From Carnegiea gigantea (Eukaryota > Streptophyta > Magnoliopsida > Caryophyllales > Cactaceae), in NCBI GenBank assembly GCA_029747015.1, contig JAKOGI010002722.1, positions 1-64,000 of the forward strand: DNA of 64,000 nucleotides, given 5' to 3'. Position 1 is the first letter of the stretch, and each line of letters begins with the position of its first letter. The notes below the pieces were generated by a model that saw nothing but the letters and a program-made list of their open reading frames with translations, had not been told where the DNA came from and ran no database searches. A program made the position numbers and the translations under genes. Positions 45,028 through 55,675 of the stretch are shown here, in pieces.

Positions 45028-45912
45028 GATGTCAGCTTTAAAATAAGCCCAATTTTATTTAATTTGGACATCATTTGGTTGGGCAAAATATCACTCAAAG
45101 ATACGTTGTGCTGATCCAGTCCAGTCTGAGATAGGTGCATTGTTTGGGCCATAACTTTCAAACCGCTTATCCAAATTGAGCAAATGAGCCCATTCTGGAA
45201 AATAGACTTCCAGGGCTTTCTAACAATCCCAAGAACGCGTGATTTGGCCGAGTATTCTGGAAGTTATGCTCTGTTGAAGTTGAGGCAGTTGCAAGGATTA
45301 ATGCTGGGAATATGAAGAGTCTTAGGTTACATATATTTGTGTGGCTGATATTGTGCACGTTTTAGATGCTTCTAGATTGATGTAATCAGCTGCAAAAATC
45401 CTAGAATATTCCTTGTAACCTCCCCCACCCCCTTTTATGATGTGTCTTTTCATTTTTCTTAGACTTTTCATTAGCTATTTTTAATTGTTAGGAGTTATTT
45501 GAGTCTTTTGATTGTCTTTTGCTGAGTCTATAAAAGGGGAGGGGCATGTGAAGCTAATCATTCAGCATTGTAAGAGATTTCCAAAGTAATACAAGCACCT
45601 TTGAGAGTGATTCTCATTTGTGTCTCAAAATTCCTAGTTCTATATCTTGAATTTGGCTAATTCAAGTGGTGTTCTAGGTTCTCTATCTTTTCCAATTGGA
45701 GTGATTCCTTGGTTAAGACAAGAGAATTAGCCCAAGGTCAAGTCATTGAGTGGCTCCGTGAAGGATTATCTCAATTACAAGATCTTGTTCTATCCCTTTT
45801 TCTTGTGTAGTGAAGTTCTTCATCCATCTCATCCATCTTTCATTTCTCTTTCCAATTTGGCTTATTTGAGTTGGAGTTTGATCTGGTTCACTTGCCACCC
45901 ACATATACATCA
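44760..45912 (+). repeat. 3' LTR of the gag-only element
   Basis: 1153 bp, ending CATATACATCA directly before the TSD GTTTA. It differs from the 5' LTR in a clustered patch near 45028-45062 that instead matches the solo LTR near 5310-5350. Confidence 0.94.
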
Positions 45913-45917
45913 GTTTA

Positions 45918-46402
45918 GCACGTAGGTTTGTCCACCATAAAGAAGCATACTTCCTAAGTCTTAAGGCCACTAACTTGACCATCTTATCCTCTTGAACATC
46001 TTTATACTCAAAGACACGTTCAACATCATGCAGCCAATCTAAAAACTCTTCTAGATCAAGCTTACCTTCGAATTCTTGAATTTCAACTTTAAAGTCATTG
46101 GTATTGGCTTGAAACCGTGGTTCTGGTCTAGCCATTCTCAAAGGTTCATCTTCACTAGATGAATCAATGTCATGACTATAGACTTGTTCTTGCCTTCTTG
46201 GTTCTGATTATAGAGTTTCTTCATTCACCTTTTGCTTTTCCTTCAAAAAAGAACCAAGTTGCTTGCGTAGATACTCATTTTGAGCTTGAGTTTCTTGCTT
46301 TTGTTGAGTATCCTCATGAATCTTCTTCACCAGCATTTCATTCTGCCTCATTAATGCTTCAAACTTCTCTTCCAAACTCATGCTATAACTCATCTTGCTC
46401 AT
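45918..46402 (-). pseudogene. gag: Element C Gag N-terminal half
   Basis: Starts at the ATG at 46402 (MSKMSYSMSLEEKFEALMRQ) with a coiled coil to about 46230. A stop and frame change then lead to the second frame (46141 leftward) with VEIQEFEGKLDLEEFLDWLH and [15 protein letters not shown], where the gag-only element is inserted. The codons continue at 41957. Two independent lesions exist besides the insertion. Confidence 0.86.
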
Positions 46403-46515
46403 GGTTTGTGTTTGGATTCATGCTAGGAGTGTGTTTGAAATTTTGTGTGGGAATGAATTCTAGAAGTGGAGGGACATACCAGGCCAAGGAGAAAGCAAAG
46501 TTGTGCTACCGAATA

Positions 46516-47229
46516 TGATGTATCTTTGAAGGAAAACACTGATACTCTAACCTGATTTCGAAGCTAATTGCAAAGCAAACTAAATTCAAGCCAAGCGTGA
46601 GTGAATCTGTGAATGAATGATAGAAAGAAGGATAAACTAAACTCTTGTTTAGATACAGAAATGCCACTAAACTTAAGCTTAGGATCCCTAAACTATGATT
46701 AAGATATAGAAACACTACTTAATCAAGGTTTAGGGCTTACTTGATCGGCACCTTAATCGACCAAATTAAGAATAAGCAAGTGCAGTATTTAGATGAACAA
46801 AAGTTGTTTGCTCTCAATTCTAGTTTTGATTCAATATTCAAGTCTAAGTTGCAATATATGCCATGACAAACATTAATACCAAGTCAAGCAAGCAACTAAG
46901 CAGCAAAGGAATCTGATTGAGGTTTCTTCCCTAGAAAGAAAACATCTTAAGTTTGCTAATCCTTGTGCTTAGGACTAAATTGGATTACATGCTTGCTTAA
47001 TTAAAATAATTGCAACCAGAATGTTGAGGAAAGCAAAACAACTGATGTACTTAACCTTAATACATCTTAATTAAGCTAATACACCAGCATTACTAGCAAA
47101 AATTTGGAGAAAAGCAGCCGTAAAGTGAATCCCCTTTTCAGCTATCCAATCAGAATGCAAGGTGTGTCTGCTTCCTTTTTTCTCTCATTGGATGGATGCA
47201 TCCCAAGGCTTCTCAGCAACAAATCATGG
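46516..47229 (-). repeat. Element C 5' LTR, truncated by element D
   Basis: TGATGTATCTTTGAAGG onward matches 36733 onward. It stops at CAAATCATGG (compare CAAGTCATGGTG near 37435), where D begins. Confidence 0.86.
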
Positions 47230-48339
47230 TGATGGGGACCATCGTGCCCAAGCTTCATCCACACATTCAGCAAACCCTCACACCCATTCAACCCCCAAGG
47301 AGGCCAAAGAAGTTCATGCCTTGGTCAGAAAACTCATAAACACTGCAGAAGATGCACTGCCCAGTTCGTCCAGTTTCTGGCCCGGTTTTGTGTCGCTGTT
47401 GGAGCAAAATATAGAGGGGGAAATTTCCTGCACGCACCACCCTCTTAAAGCTTAAGATCTTAGCTTTCCAGCAAGACCTTTTGCAAGGCATTTGGAGTCC
47501 ATTTGGTCAGCCAACCAAGCCCAAAACTGAAGACAGTGCACTGCAGGGCGCCAATCAGCACAGTCCGAATTAAGGGAATGTTTGGCCCACCAACTCAACT
47601 CCATTGTTTCTGAAATTTTGCAGCATGAAAGGGGACATAAATATTTATCAAGTCAAGGGTTCAAATCCCATCCAAAGCACCCCCTTGTGTTGGTATTATC
47701 CAGCCAAAAGGACAAGGAAAACACCCTTTTAACCGGTTTGTCTCTAGCCGGTACAAGGGGCTGATTTCCCTTGGTTTTTGCTTGCCCACCTGCCTAATGA
47801 CTCACCTTTGCTGCACTCTAGGACTTTTGTAAGCTTGACACCTCATTTGGGAGGCATAATAACCCCTAATGAGCTAGATTAAGCTAGGTAGTGAGGTGTT
47901 TAACTTGTTGTGGCTGATTTGATGTGTTTCTCTTCCCCACATGTACTTAGCTTTGTATTTGCTGCCTAGGGAGAGAGGGAGCTCGGCCATGGCTTGTTAA
48001 AAGGAAGCTTGGTTCCTTCATTTTGCAACCAACTTGAATGCATAAGCTTGTGAGTTCTCAAAGAAACTCTCCCCTTAAAATTCCTAGTCTATATCTTAAG
48101 TGTGGCAACTTAAGTGGTGTCTAGGTCCCTTTATCTCAATTAGGTGGTGATTCCTAATTGATCTAAGGGGATTGCCCAAGTATCCAACAAGAGTGGCTCC
48201 TCTTGGATTATCTCTTGAAGGTGCTTGCTCTATCAACTCTCCTCTTATCTTCTACACTCTCTCCCTTTCCTCCCTTAGTTTCCTTAGCAAGAACAAGGGT
48301 GGAGTAAGCTTGGGTTGTGTTCATTGCAAGCATACATCA
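47230..48339 (+). repeat. Element D 5' LTR
   Basis: 1110 bp, TGATGGGGACC to CATACATCA, followed by a PBS. Its U3 start has the inverted repeat GATGG/CCATC, is related to the E LTR, and contains an open frame (to 47455) with KEVHALVRKLI, like KEVHTMVREII in the E tail. The 5 bp before it (CATGG) would be the TSD, but the right end is not in the window. Confidence 0.87.
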
Positions 48340-48342
48340 ACT

Positions 48343-48355
48343 TGGTATCAGAGCC
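48343..48355 (+). other. Element D primer-binding site
   Basis: TGGTATCAGAGCC, complement of initiator Met tRNA, three bases after the LTR end. Confidence 0.93.
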
Positions 48356-48474
48356 TAGGCTACCCTCCTGAGTATTGCTTCCAACCTCAAACACATCCCA
48401 AACACAAAACCCACAAAAACATCCCAAACACTCCCCCCCCCCACGGATTTTCAGCCGTGCACAACCAGAAACAC

Positions 48475-48655
48475 AGCACGGGTGCCCCGTGCCCCCATAG
48501 CACGACCGTGCCACACAATTCCTGCAACCTTCATTTTCCAGCAACCCAGCACGGTCACCCCGTGCCAACCCACACGACCGTGCCACAGACCCTGTCCCAG
48601 AATTCACCCACAGCCCGTGAGCACGCCCACCCCGTGCCACTGCACACGGCCGTGC
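48475..48655 (+). repeat. Element D leader hairpin cassettes
   Basis: Three tandem units with GCACGGGTGCCCCGTGC and CACGACCGTGCC patterns, diverged in the spacers from the A-family units but keeping the paired arms. Confidence 0.8.
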
Positions 48656-48701
48656 CTCCCTCTTCCCTCCCAAAACACTAAGCTTCCACCACAAAGCTAT
48701 C

Positions 48702-49924
48702 ATGTCCGGTAGCCTCACCCCTTCCCAAGTGGCTGAACAAGCTCATGGGGAGAAAGCCGAACTTGGGGCTCGAGTCAAGTACCTTCAACGGCAACTTGGC
48801 CAACTTATGGAAGAAAAGAGGCGACACCAATGGGGCTCTAGAAGTTCAAGCAAGCATGGGGACTCGGACGACTCCGAGGGAAGCAACCCCTTTGGAGATT
48901 CAAGCGAAGAAGAGCAAGGTAGACGTCCCCGCCGACATCAAAGGCAACATGAACGAGGTTATGGAGATTTCAAAGTTGATATCCCGGAGTTTGAAGGACA
49001 ACTTGATCCGGATGTCTTCCTCGATTGGTTGCAAACGGTGGAGCGAGTCTTTGAGTACAAAGACATCCCGGAAGGCAAAAAGGTAAAGCTAGTGGCCTTG
49101 AAACTTCGCAAATATGCATCTATTTAGTGGTTCAATGTTGTGTCTAAGAGAGTAAGAAAGGGGAAAAGTAAGATTAAGACTTGGGAGAAGATGAAGTCCA
49201 AACTAAAGGCCAAATTCTTACCCCCACATTACCTCCAAGACAATTTCCTTAAACTCCACCACCTCAAATAAGGTTTCAAAAGTGTAGAAGAGTACACTAG
49301 GGACTTTGAACAACTCCTCTTGAAATGTGATTTGAAGGAGGATGACTCCCAAACCTTGATTCGATACTTGAGTGGTCTTGATGAGCAAATTGCCCATGTT
49401 GTTGAGTTGCACCCTACACCTCTCTTGATGAGCTAAGTGCTCTAGCCCACAAAGTTGAAATGCAAAAGAAACTCAAAGGCAAGAATCCCATCCCCAAGCC
49501 TACCCCACGGCCTTATGGCTTCCAAAAGCCTCCATACACTCCTCAAAAATCCTTCCCATCCCCGAACCCGAAACCCCCACAAAACACCACTCCACAAACT
49601 CCCTCCAAACAACCGCCCCCAAAGCCATCTAGCAAAGTCCGGTGTTTTTGTTGCCAAGGCCTTGGACACTATGCTTCCGGGTGTCCCAACAAAAGAATGG
49701 TCTCTCTAGCTGAATATCAAGCTTCCCTAGAGGAGCTAGAAGAGGAGGTAGAGAAGGAGGAAGATGAGAAAGGGGTGTACTTGAATGAAGTCATAGAGGA
49801 GGTTGAAGAGGGCCCGGATGAAGGAGAGCTCTTACTAATTCGAAGAGCTTTGAGTGGGCTTGCTTCACATGAAGAAATGGAACAACAGGAGAGTATTTTC
49901 CACACTCGATGCACCGTAAGTGGA
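48702..49924 (+). pseudogene. gag: Element D Gag, disrupted and cut in the protease region
   Basis: ATG at 48702 (MSGSLTPSQVAEQAHGEK). N-terminal coiled coil, DIPEFEGQLDPDVFLDWLQT and LRKYASI are followed by TAG where Trp is expected (about 49125). Then come a CAA-to-TAA stop near 49268 and a frameshift near 49410-49430. The last frame (49460-49924) holds a Pro-rich linker, a CCHC knuckle CFCCQGLGHYASGC, an acidic segment and the start of the protease region (IFHTRCTV). The composite element begins at 49925. Rightward sequence of D is absent from the window. Confidence 0.86.
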
Positions 49925-51078
49925 TGATGCCTATTTTCCATATGCATCATTTTTATTCAAGTCCAATTTCAAAGAAGAAAGGGTCAAAGAAGATCATGCT
50001 TGGAAGTGTGCTTATTTGGTCTTATTAAGTGAGTTCAAAGACTCACGACACTATGAAGAGGTCAAAAAGAGGTTAAGCTTTGCTAGAAATTTGGCGCTGA
50101 ATTCATACCTGCGGAACCCGATTTTTTGTGACCACTTTTGGACAAGCTCAAGTGGACCCACAACTTGAGGCTCCACATCGTTTTGAAGTTTAAGATTTCA
50201 GCTTTCAAATAAGCCCAAGTTTGTTTAATTTGGACATCATTTGATTGGGCAAAATATCACTCAAAGATACGTTGTGCTGATCCAGTCCAGTCTGAGATAG
50301 GTGCATTGTTTGGGCAATAACTTTCAAACCGCTTATCCAAATTGAGCAAATGAGCCCATTCTGGAAAATAGACTTCCAGGGCTTTCTAACAAGCCCAAGA
50401 ACGCGTGATTTGGCCGAGTATTCTGGAAGTTATGCTCTGTTGAAGTTGAGGCATTTGCAAGGATTAATGCTGGGAATATGAAGAGTCTTCGGTTACATAT
50501 ACTTGTGTGGCTGATATTGTGCCCGTTTTAGATGCTTCTAGATTGATGTAATCAGCTGCAAAAATCCTAGAATATTCCTTGTAACCTCCCCCACCCCCTT
50601 TTTATGATGTGTCTTTTTATTTTTCTTAGACTTTTCATTAGCTAGTTTTAATTGTTAGGAGTTATTTGAGTCTTTTGATTGTCTTTTGCTGAGTCTATTA
50701 AAGGGGAGGGGCATGTGAAGCTAATCATTCAGCATTGTAAGAAATTTCCAAAGCAATACAAGTACTTTGAGTGTGTTTCTCAAAAGTGCAACTTAATTCC
50801 TAGTTCTATATCTTGAATTGTGGCAAATTCAAGTGGTGTTCTAGGTTCTCTTCCTTTTCCAATTGGAGTGATTCCTTGGTAAGACAAGAGAATTAGCCCA
50901 AGATCAAGTCATTGAGTGGCTCCGGGAAGGATTATCTCAATTACAAGATCTTGTTCTATCCCTTTTTCTTGTGTAGTGAAGTTCTTCATCCATCTCATCC
51001 ATCTTTCATTTCTCTTTCCAATTTGGCTTATTTGAGTTGGAGTTTGATTTGGTTCACTTACCACCCACATCTACATCA
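49925..51078 (+). repeat. Composite LTR 1
   Basis: 1154 bp with a damaged terminal palindrome (TGATGCCTATTTTCC). The TATA box is altered to TATTAAAG near 50697, so this 5' LTR promoter may be weak. Confidence 0.9.
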
Positions 51079-51080
51079 AT

Positions 51081-51093
51081 TGGTATCAGAGCC
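51081..51093 (+). other. Primer-binding site of composite unit 1
   Basis: TGGTATCAGAGCC, complement of initiator Met tRNA, after LTR 1. Confidence 0.93.
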
Positions 51094-51204
51094 AAGGCTT
51101 TTAAGTGACCCATATCATACCCAAACACATCCCAAAAAGCCAAAATACAAAAAAAAAGAAAGAGGCACAAACCGGCAATCCGAAGTCTTGAAGACCAGAG
51201 AAGC

Positions 51205-51386
51205 AGCACGGTGCCCCCGTGCCACAACACACGACCGTGCCATATTCTTTTTCCAGGAATCTTCAAGTCGAGACGTAGCACGGTGCCCCCGTGCCGCCAA
51301 GCACGACCGTGCCACTCTACTTTTCTGCATTTTCTTCAGCCGAAGCATAGCACGGCCTGACCGTGCCCCCTTGCACGGCCGTGCCA
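51205..51386 (+). repeat. Leader hairpin cassettes of composite unit 1
   Basis: Three tandem GCACGG/CCGTGC units, nearly the same as 43237-43416 and the reverse of 9061-9240. Confidence 0.86.
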
Positions 51387-51426
51387 CTTTCCCTGCTGCA
51401 TATTCTTCCTTCAACGCATCTCCAAC

Positions 51427-53424
51427 ATGTCTACAAAGTCCACAAGAAGCGACCAAGCACGTGTGGAAGAGTTAGAAGCACTACTCACTTATCTTCGAAC
51501 TCAACTTGGGCAACTTTTGGAGGAGAAAAGAAGGTGGGTTCATATCCCCACTCCCTCTCATCCTCATGAACCGGTGGTTGAATCTGAAGAGGAAGTCCAT
51601 CACTCCCATGCCAATTCAAGTGATGAGGAACCCCCAAGGAGACGAAGGCAAGGAGGAAATATTGGTGGTTTCCGAATTGACATCCCCGAATTTGAAGGCC
51701 AACTTGATCCGGACTTATTTCTCGATTGGTTGCACACCATTGAGAGGATCTTTGAATATGAGGACATCCCGGAAGATAAGAAGGTAAAGCTTGTAGCCCT
51801 TAAACTCCGAAAATATGCTTCAATCTGGTGGGCTAACCTTGGAGCGAAAAGAGCAAGAAACGGGAAAGGGAAAATCAGAACTTGGGCCAAAATGAAAGAA
51901 AAACTCAAGGCCAAGTTTCTTCCCTCTCACTATGTGCAAGACAATTATCTCAAGCTCCATCGCCTCAAGCAAGGATCCAAGAGTGTGGAAGAATACACTC
52001 GGGAGTTTGAACAACTCCTACTCAAATGTGATTTGAGAGAAGACGACTCACAAACCTTGGTAAGATACTTAACCGGTCTTGATGAGTCATTGCTCATGTA
52101 ATTGAGTTGCAACCTTACTCATCCCTAGATGACTTGAGTTCTCTAGCCTATAAGGTAGAGCAACAAAAGAAATCTAAGGAAAAGAGCATCTTTTCCAAGA
52201 CTCCTTCTCGTCCTTTTTCTCAAGAATCACCTTACTTTCCCCCACAAATTCAAACCCCCTCACCCACCAAAAGTGTCCCTCCCATCAGCCCTCCACCTCC
52301 CACAAAAGTGCCCTCACGGCCAAAAGACCAGGTTCGTTGTTTCCGTTGTCAAGGGATGGGACATTTTGCATCTGAGTGTCCTAACAAGAAGATTGTTTCC
52401 CTGGCTGAGTACCAAGCTTCTTTTGAGGAGCATGACCATGAAGAAGAGGAAAGTTTGGAGGAAAAGAAGAAGAGGTTATCATAGGCCCCGATGAAGGTGA
52501 GTTGCTTGTCATTAGGCGAGCATTGAGCGGATTTGCTACTCAAGAAGGCTTGGAGCAAAGAGAGGCGATTTTCCACACAAGGTGCACTATTCCAGGGAAA
52601 GTTTGTACCCTCATCATCGATGGAGGTAGTTGTACAAATGTTGCATCCAAAACCATGGTGGACAAGCTCAAACTTGAGACTACACCCCATCCTACGCCTT
52701 ATAGCATCCAATGGCTAAATCAAGGCGAAGGTATAAACATTTCTCATCAGTGCCTCATTTCTCTTTCTATTGAAGACCACTATAAGGATGAGATATTGTG
52801 TGACATTCTTCCTATGGATGCAAGCCATATATTGTTGGGTAGACGATGGATGTTTGATCGCCATATAATTCATCATGGGCGCCTCAACACCTACTCCTTT
52901 ATTAAGGATGAGAAGAAAATCACCTTGACCCCTATTCCATCGTGCCAAAGCCCCAAGCCACAAAGGACCGACAAGCCTTAACCCTCATTCATCCTTCCCA
53001 AACCCTTGCCCCCAAAGAAGATTTCCCACTTCCGCCTCTTCTCCTCACCAGGTATGACCCGTTTTATCATCCTCCCCTCACTCTCTTCTATACCTCTCTA
53101 GAGGTGATGCCCTGTGACCTCCTTCCCCAAAGGCTCCCATATTGTAAGCGTAACCCCTTTCTTGAGAGGCTTGCCAACTCTTTGAGTTTGAGGACAAACT
53201 CAAAACAACCCGGGGAGTATGATGCATATTTCCATATGCATCATTTTTATTCAAGTCCAATTTCAAAGAAGAAAAGGGGCAAAGAAGATCATGCTTGGAA
53301 GTGTGCTTATTTGGTCTTATTAAGTGAGTTCAAAGCCTCACGACACTATGGAGAGGTCAAAAAGAGGTTAAGCTTTGCTAGAAATTTGGTGCCGAATTCA
53401 TCCCTGCGGAACCCGATTTTGTGA
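51427..53424 (+). pseudogene. gag-pro: Gag-protease ORF of composite unit 1, three frameshifts
   Basis: Homologous end to end with the intact 693-aa ORF at 6939-9020. ATG at 51427. Frames: 51427-52101 (coiled coil and gag core), 52107-52484 (CFRCQGMGHFASEC knuckle and acidic linker), 52502-52981 (protease, IIDGGSCTN, LLGRRWMFD where others have GRPW) and 52942-53424 (shared Pro-rich tail and LTR-encoded tail). Changes are single-base indels near 52088, 52465 and 52958. The tail ends early in the LTR because a T run is shortened. Confidence 0.87.
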
Positions 53425-54383
53425 CCACTTTTGGACAAGCTCAAGTGGACCCACAACTTGAGGGCCCATGTGCTTTTGAAGCTTAAAATTTCAGCTTTAA
53501 AATAAGCCCAAGTGTGATTAATTTGGACATCATTTGATTGGGCAAAATTTCACTCAAAGATACGTTATGCTGATCCAGTCCAGTCTGAGATAGGTGCATT
53601 GTTTGGGCCATAACTTTCAAACCGCTTATCCAAATTGAGCAAATGAGCCCATTCTGGAAAATAGACTTCCCGGGCTTTCTAACAAGCCCAAGAACGCGTG
53701 ATTTGGCCGAGTATTCTGGAAGTTATGCTCTGTTGAAGATGAGGCAGTTGCAAGGATTAATGCTGGGAATATGAAGAGTCTTAGGTTACATATATTTGTG
53801 TGGCTGATAGTGTGCACGTTTTAGATGCTTCTAGATTGATGTAATCAGCTGCAAAAATCCTAGAATATTCCTTGTAACCTCCCACACCCCCTTTTATGAT
53901 GTGTCTTTTCATTTTTCTTAGACTTTTCATTAGCTAGTTTTAATTGTTAGGAGTTATTTGAGTCTTTTGATTGTCTTTTGCTGATTCTATAAAAGGGGAG
54001 GGGCATGTGAAGCTAATCATTCAGCATTGTAAGAGATTTCCAAAGTAATACAAGTACCTTTGAGAGTGATTCTCATTTGTGTCTCAAAAATTCCTAGTTC
54101 TATATCTTGAATTTGGCTAATTCAAGTGGTGTTCTAGGGTCTCTTCCTTTTCCAATTGGAGTGATTCCTTGGTTAAGACAAGAGAATTAGCCCAAGACCA
54201 AGTCATTGAGTGGCTCCGTGAAGGATTATCTTAATTACAAGGTCTTGTTTATCCTTGTTCTTTTTGTTATTATTCTTCAAACCATCTCAAACTATCTTCC
54301 ACCATAGTCACTTTTCTTTGGTTGATTCTTGTTTAGTTTGAGTTTGAGTTGATTTGGTTCACTTACCACCCACATCTACATCA
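53220..54383 (+). repeat. Composite LTR 2 (shared)
   Basis: 1164 bp with intact terminal palindrome and TATA box near 53988. It ends CACATCTACATCA and is followed directly by leader hairpin sequence, with no PBS, so the junction was made by recombination or deletion. Confidence 0.9.
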
Positions 54384-54542
54384 GACCGTGCCACTATACT
54401 TTTCTGCATTTCCTCAAGTTGAAGTATAGCATGGCCTGCCCCTGCCCCCTTGCACGACCGTGCCCTCCCTCCTCTTCTCAAAAACGGCCTTTTTCTCGCC
54501 TAAACACATAACCCATAAAGAACCCTTAAGCATTCATCCATC
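54384..54542 (+). repeat. Truncated leader of composite unit 2
   Basis: Only about one and a half hairpin units (CACGACCGTGCC) remain. The PBS and first units are missing. Confidence 0.75.
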
Positions 54543-55675
54543 ATGATTTCTCTTGGGAACTTGCGAAAAGAGATTGCTTTGATTGAAAAGGAGATGGTCA
54601 TCCTTGAAACTCCAAAGTTTCGTGGCCAAAAAGAAGATTTCCCTTACTGGATTTCCAAAGTTGATCAAGTTTTCACTCGCTACAATATTGACGAGCAAGA
54701 GAAGTTTAAGGTGGTTATCAAGAAGCTCCGAGGCCATGCGCTTGAATGGTGGGAAAAGTACAAGTATAAGAGAAAGAAGAGAGGAAAAAGTAAGATCAGA
54801 ACATAGGATAAGTTGAGGGGTAAACTAAAGTATGCTTTTGCTCCAACCTCTTACTTACAGAAGCATCTTTTTCTTACCTTTGAGGGAAATGGCTTTAATT
54901 CCTCTTCTAAAGACATCCCTTTCAACAAGGGGAGTCCTATGAGTGCTTGTATCTCTAACTCTACTTCCTTCCTTTGTTTGGAGAAGCCTAACCCCAATAA
55001 AGATGAAAAGATCCTTGGGGAGGAAGCTTCAAGCCTAGTTGACCTACCTCCTGTTTTTGATGACTATGGTGATGAAGAGACCTTTGAACTTGAGGCCCAA
55101 AGATCCGAGTTGAAGCAAGAAGAGATTGTGCAAGAAATTGAGCAATCCTTCACCCAAGAAGGGTGGCAAGAAGATAATGAGGTGAATTTGAGCATAACCC
55201 CAAGAATTGAAGAGCATGTAGTTAAAGACCTTGAAGTGATGAAGCCATGTAGGGTTGCTGAAGAGTTTGAACAACTCTTGATTCAAGAAGTACGCCCTAC
55301 CAAACTCCAAGCACCCGAGTTAGAGGCATGTGGGGTTATTGAAGAAGTTGAGCAACTCTTGACCCAAGAAGAATTCACCTTACCCCCCATTCAACCTTCC
55401 CAACCCTTCAAACCACAAAAGGACCGACAAGCCTTAACCCTCATTCATCCTTCCCAAAACCCTTGCCCCCAAAGAAGATTTCCCACTTCCGCCTCTTCTC
55501 CTCACCAGATATGACCCGTTTTATCATCCTCCCCTCACCCTCTTCTATATCTCTCTAGAGGTGATGCCCTGTGACCTCCTTCCCCAAAAGCTCCCATATT
55601 GTAAGCGCGACCCCTTTCTTGAGAGGCTTGCCAACCCTTTGAGTTTGAGACAAACTCAAAATAACCCGGGGAGTA
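54543..55675 (+). pseudogene. Gag-like acidic ORF of composite unit 2, broken
   Basis: Second copy of the design at 43480-45027. ATG at 54543 (MISLGNLRKEIALIEKEM). The gag-like domain (FRGQKEDFPYWISKVDQVF, LRGHALEWWEKYKYKRK) runs to an in-frame TAG at about 54804, where Trp is expected. A second frame (54813-55514) holds the acidic domain (EEFEQLLIQE, EEVEQLLTQEEF) and ends after an extra A in a run near 55457. The CCHC knuckle is missing, apparently deleted between about 54950 and 54990. The acidic domain is more conserved with the first copy than the gag part is. Confidence 0.83.

Larger units (their letters stand above)
41958..45912 (+). mobile_element. Complete non-autonomous gag-only LTR element (TR-GAG type)
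   Basis: 3955 bp with perfect TSD GTTTA (41953-41957 and 45913-45917) in the C gag gene. LTRs 41958-43111 and 44760-45912 (about 1154 bp), PBS 43114-43126, PPT ending at 44759. The 1.65-kb interior has one ORF with a gag-like domain and CCHC knuckle but no protease, RT, RNase H or integrase. I count about fifteen differences between the LTRs, so insertion is fairly recent. Published TR-GAG elements and non-autonomous rice centromeric elements have comparable design. Confidence 0.95.
36733..47229 (-). mobile_element. Element C: decayed Ty3/Gypsy element
   Basis: 3' LTR 36733-38032, internal region 38033-46515, 5' LTR from 46516, cut at 47229 by element D. Inserted at the right edge of the array. 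The PBS next to 46516 is eroded (GTGCTACC instead of TCTGATACC). Gag is split by a complete gag-only element (41958-45912). Many stops and frameshifts make it the most degraded large element here. It belongs to the B/F group by Gag and by LTR order. Confidence 0.88.

Noticed and set aside
47456..48171. Possible host gene fragments in open frames within the D LTR (for example 47582-47764)
   Set aside because: They lie wholly within the 1110-bp LTR defined by TG...CA and the PBS, with no domain or intron signal.
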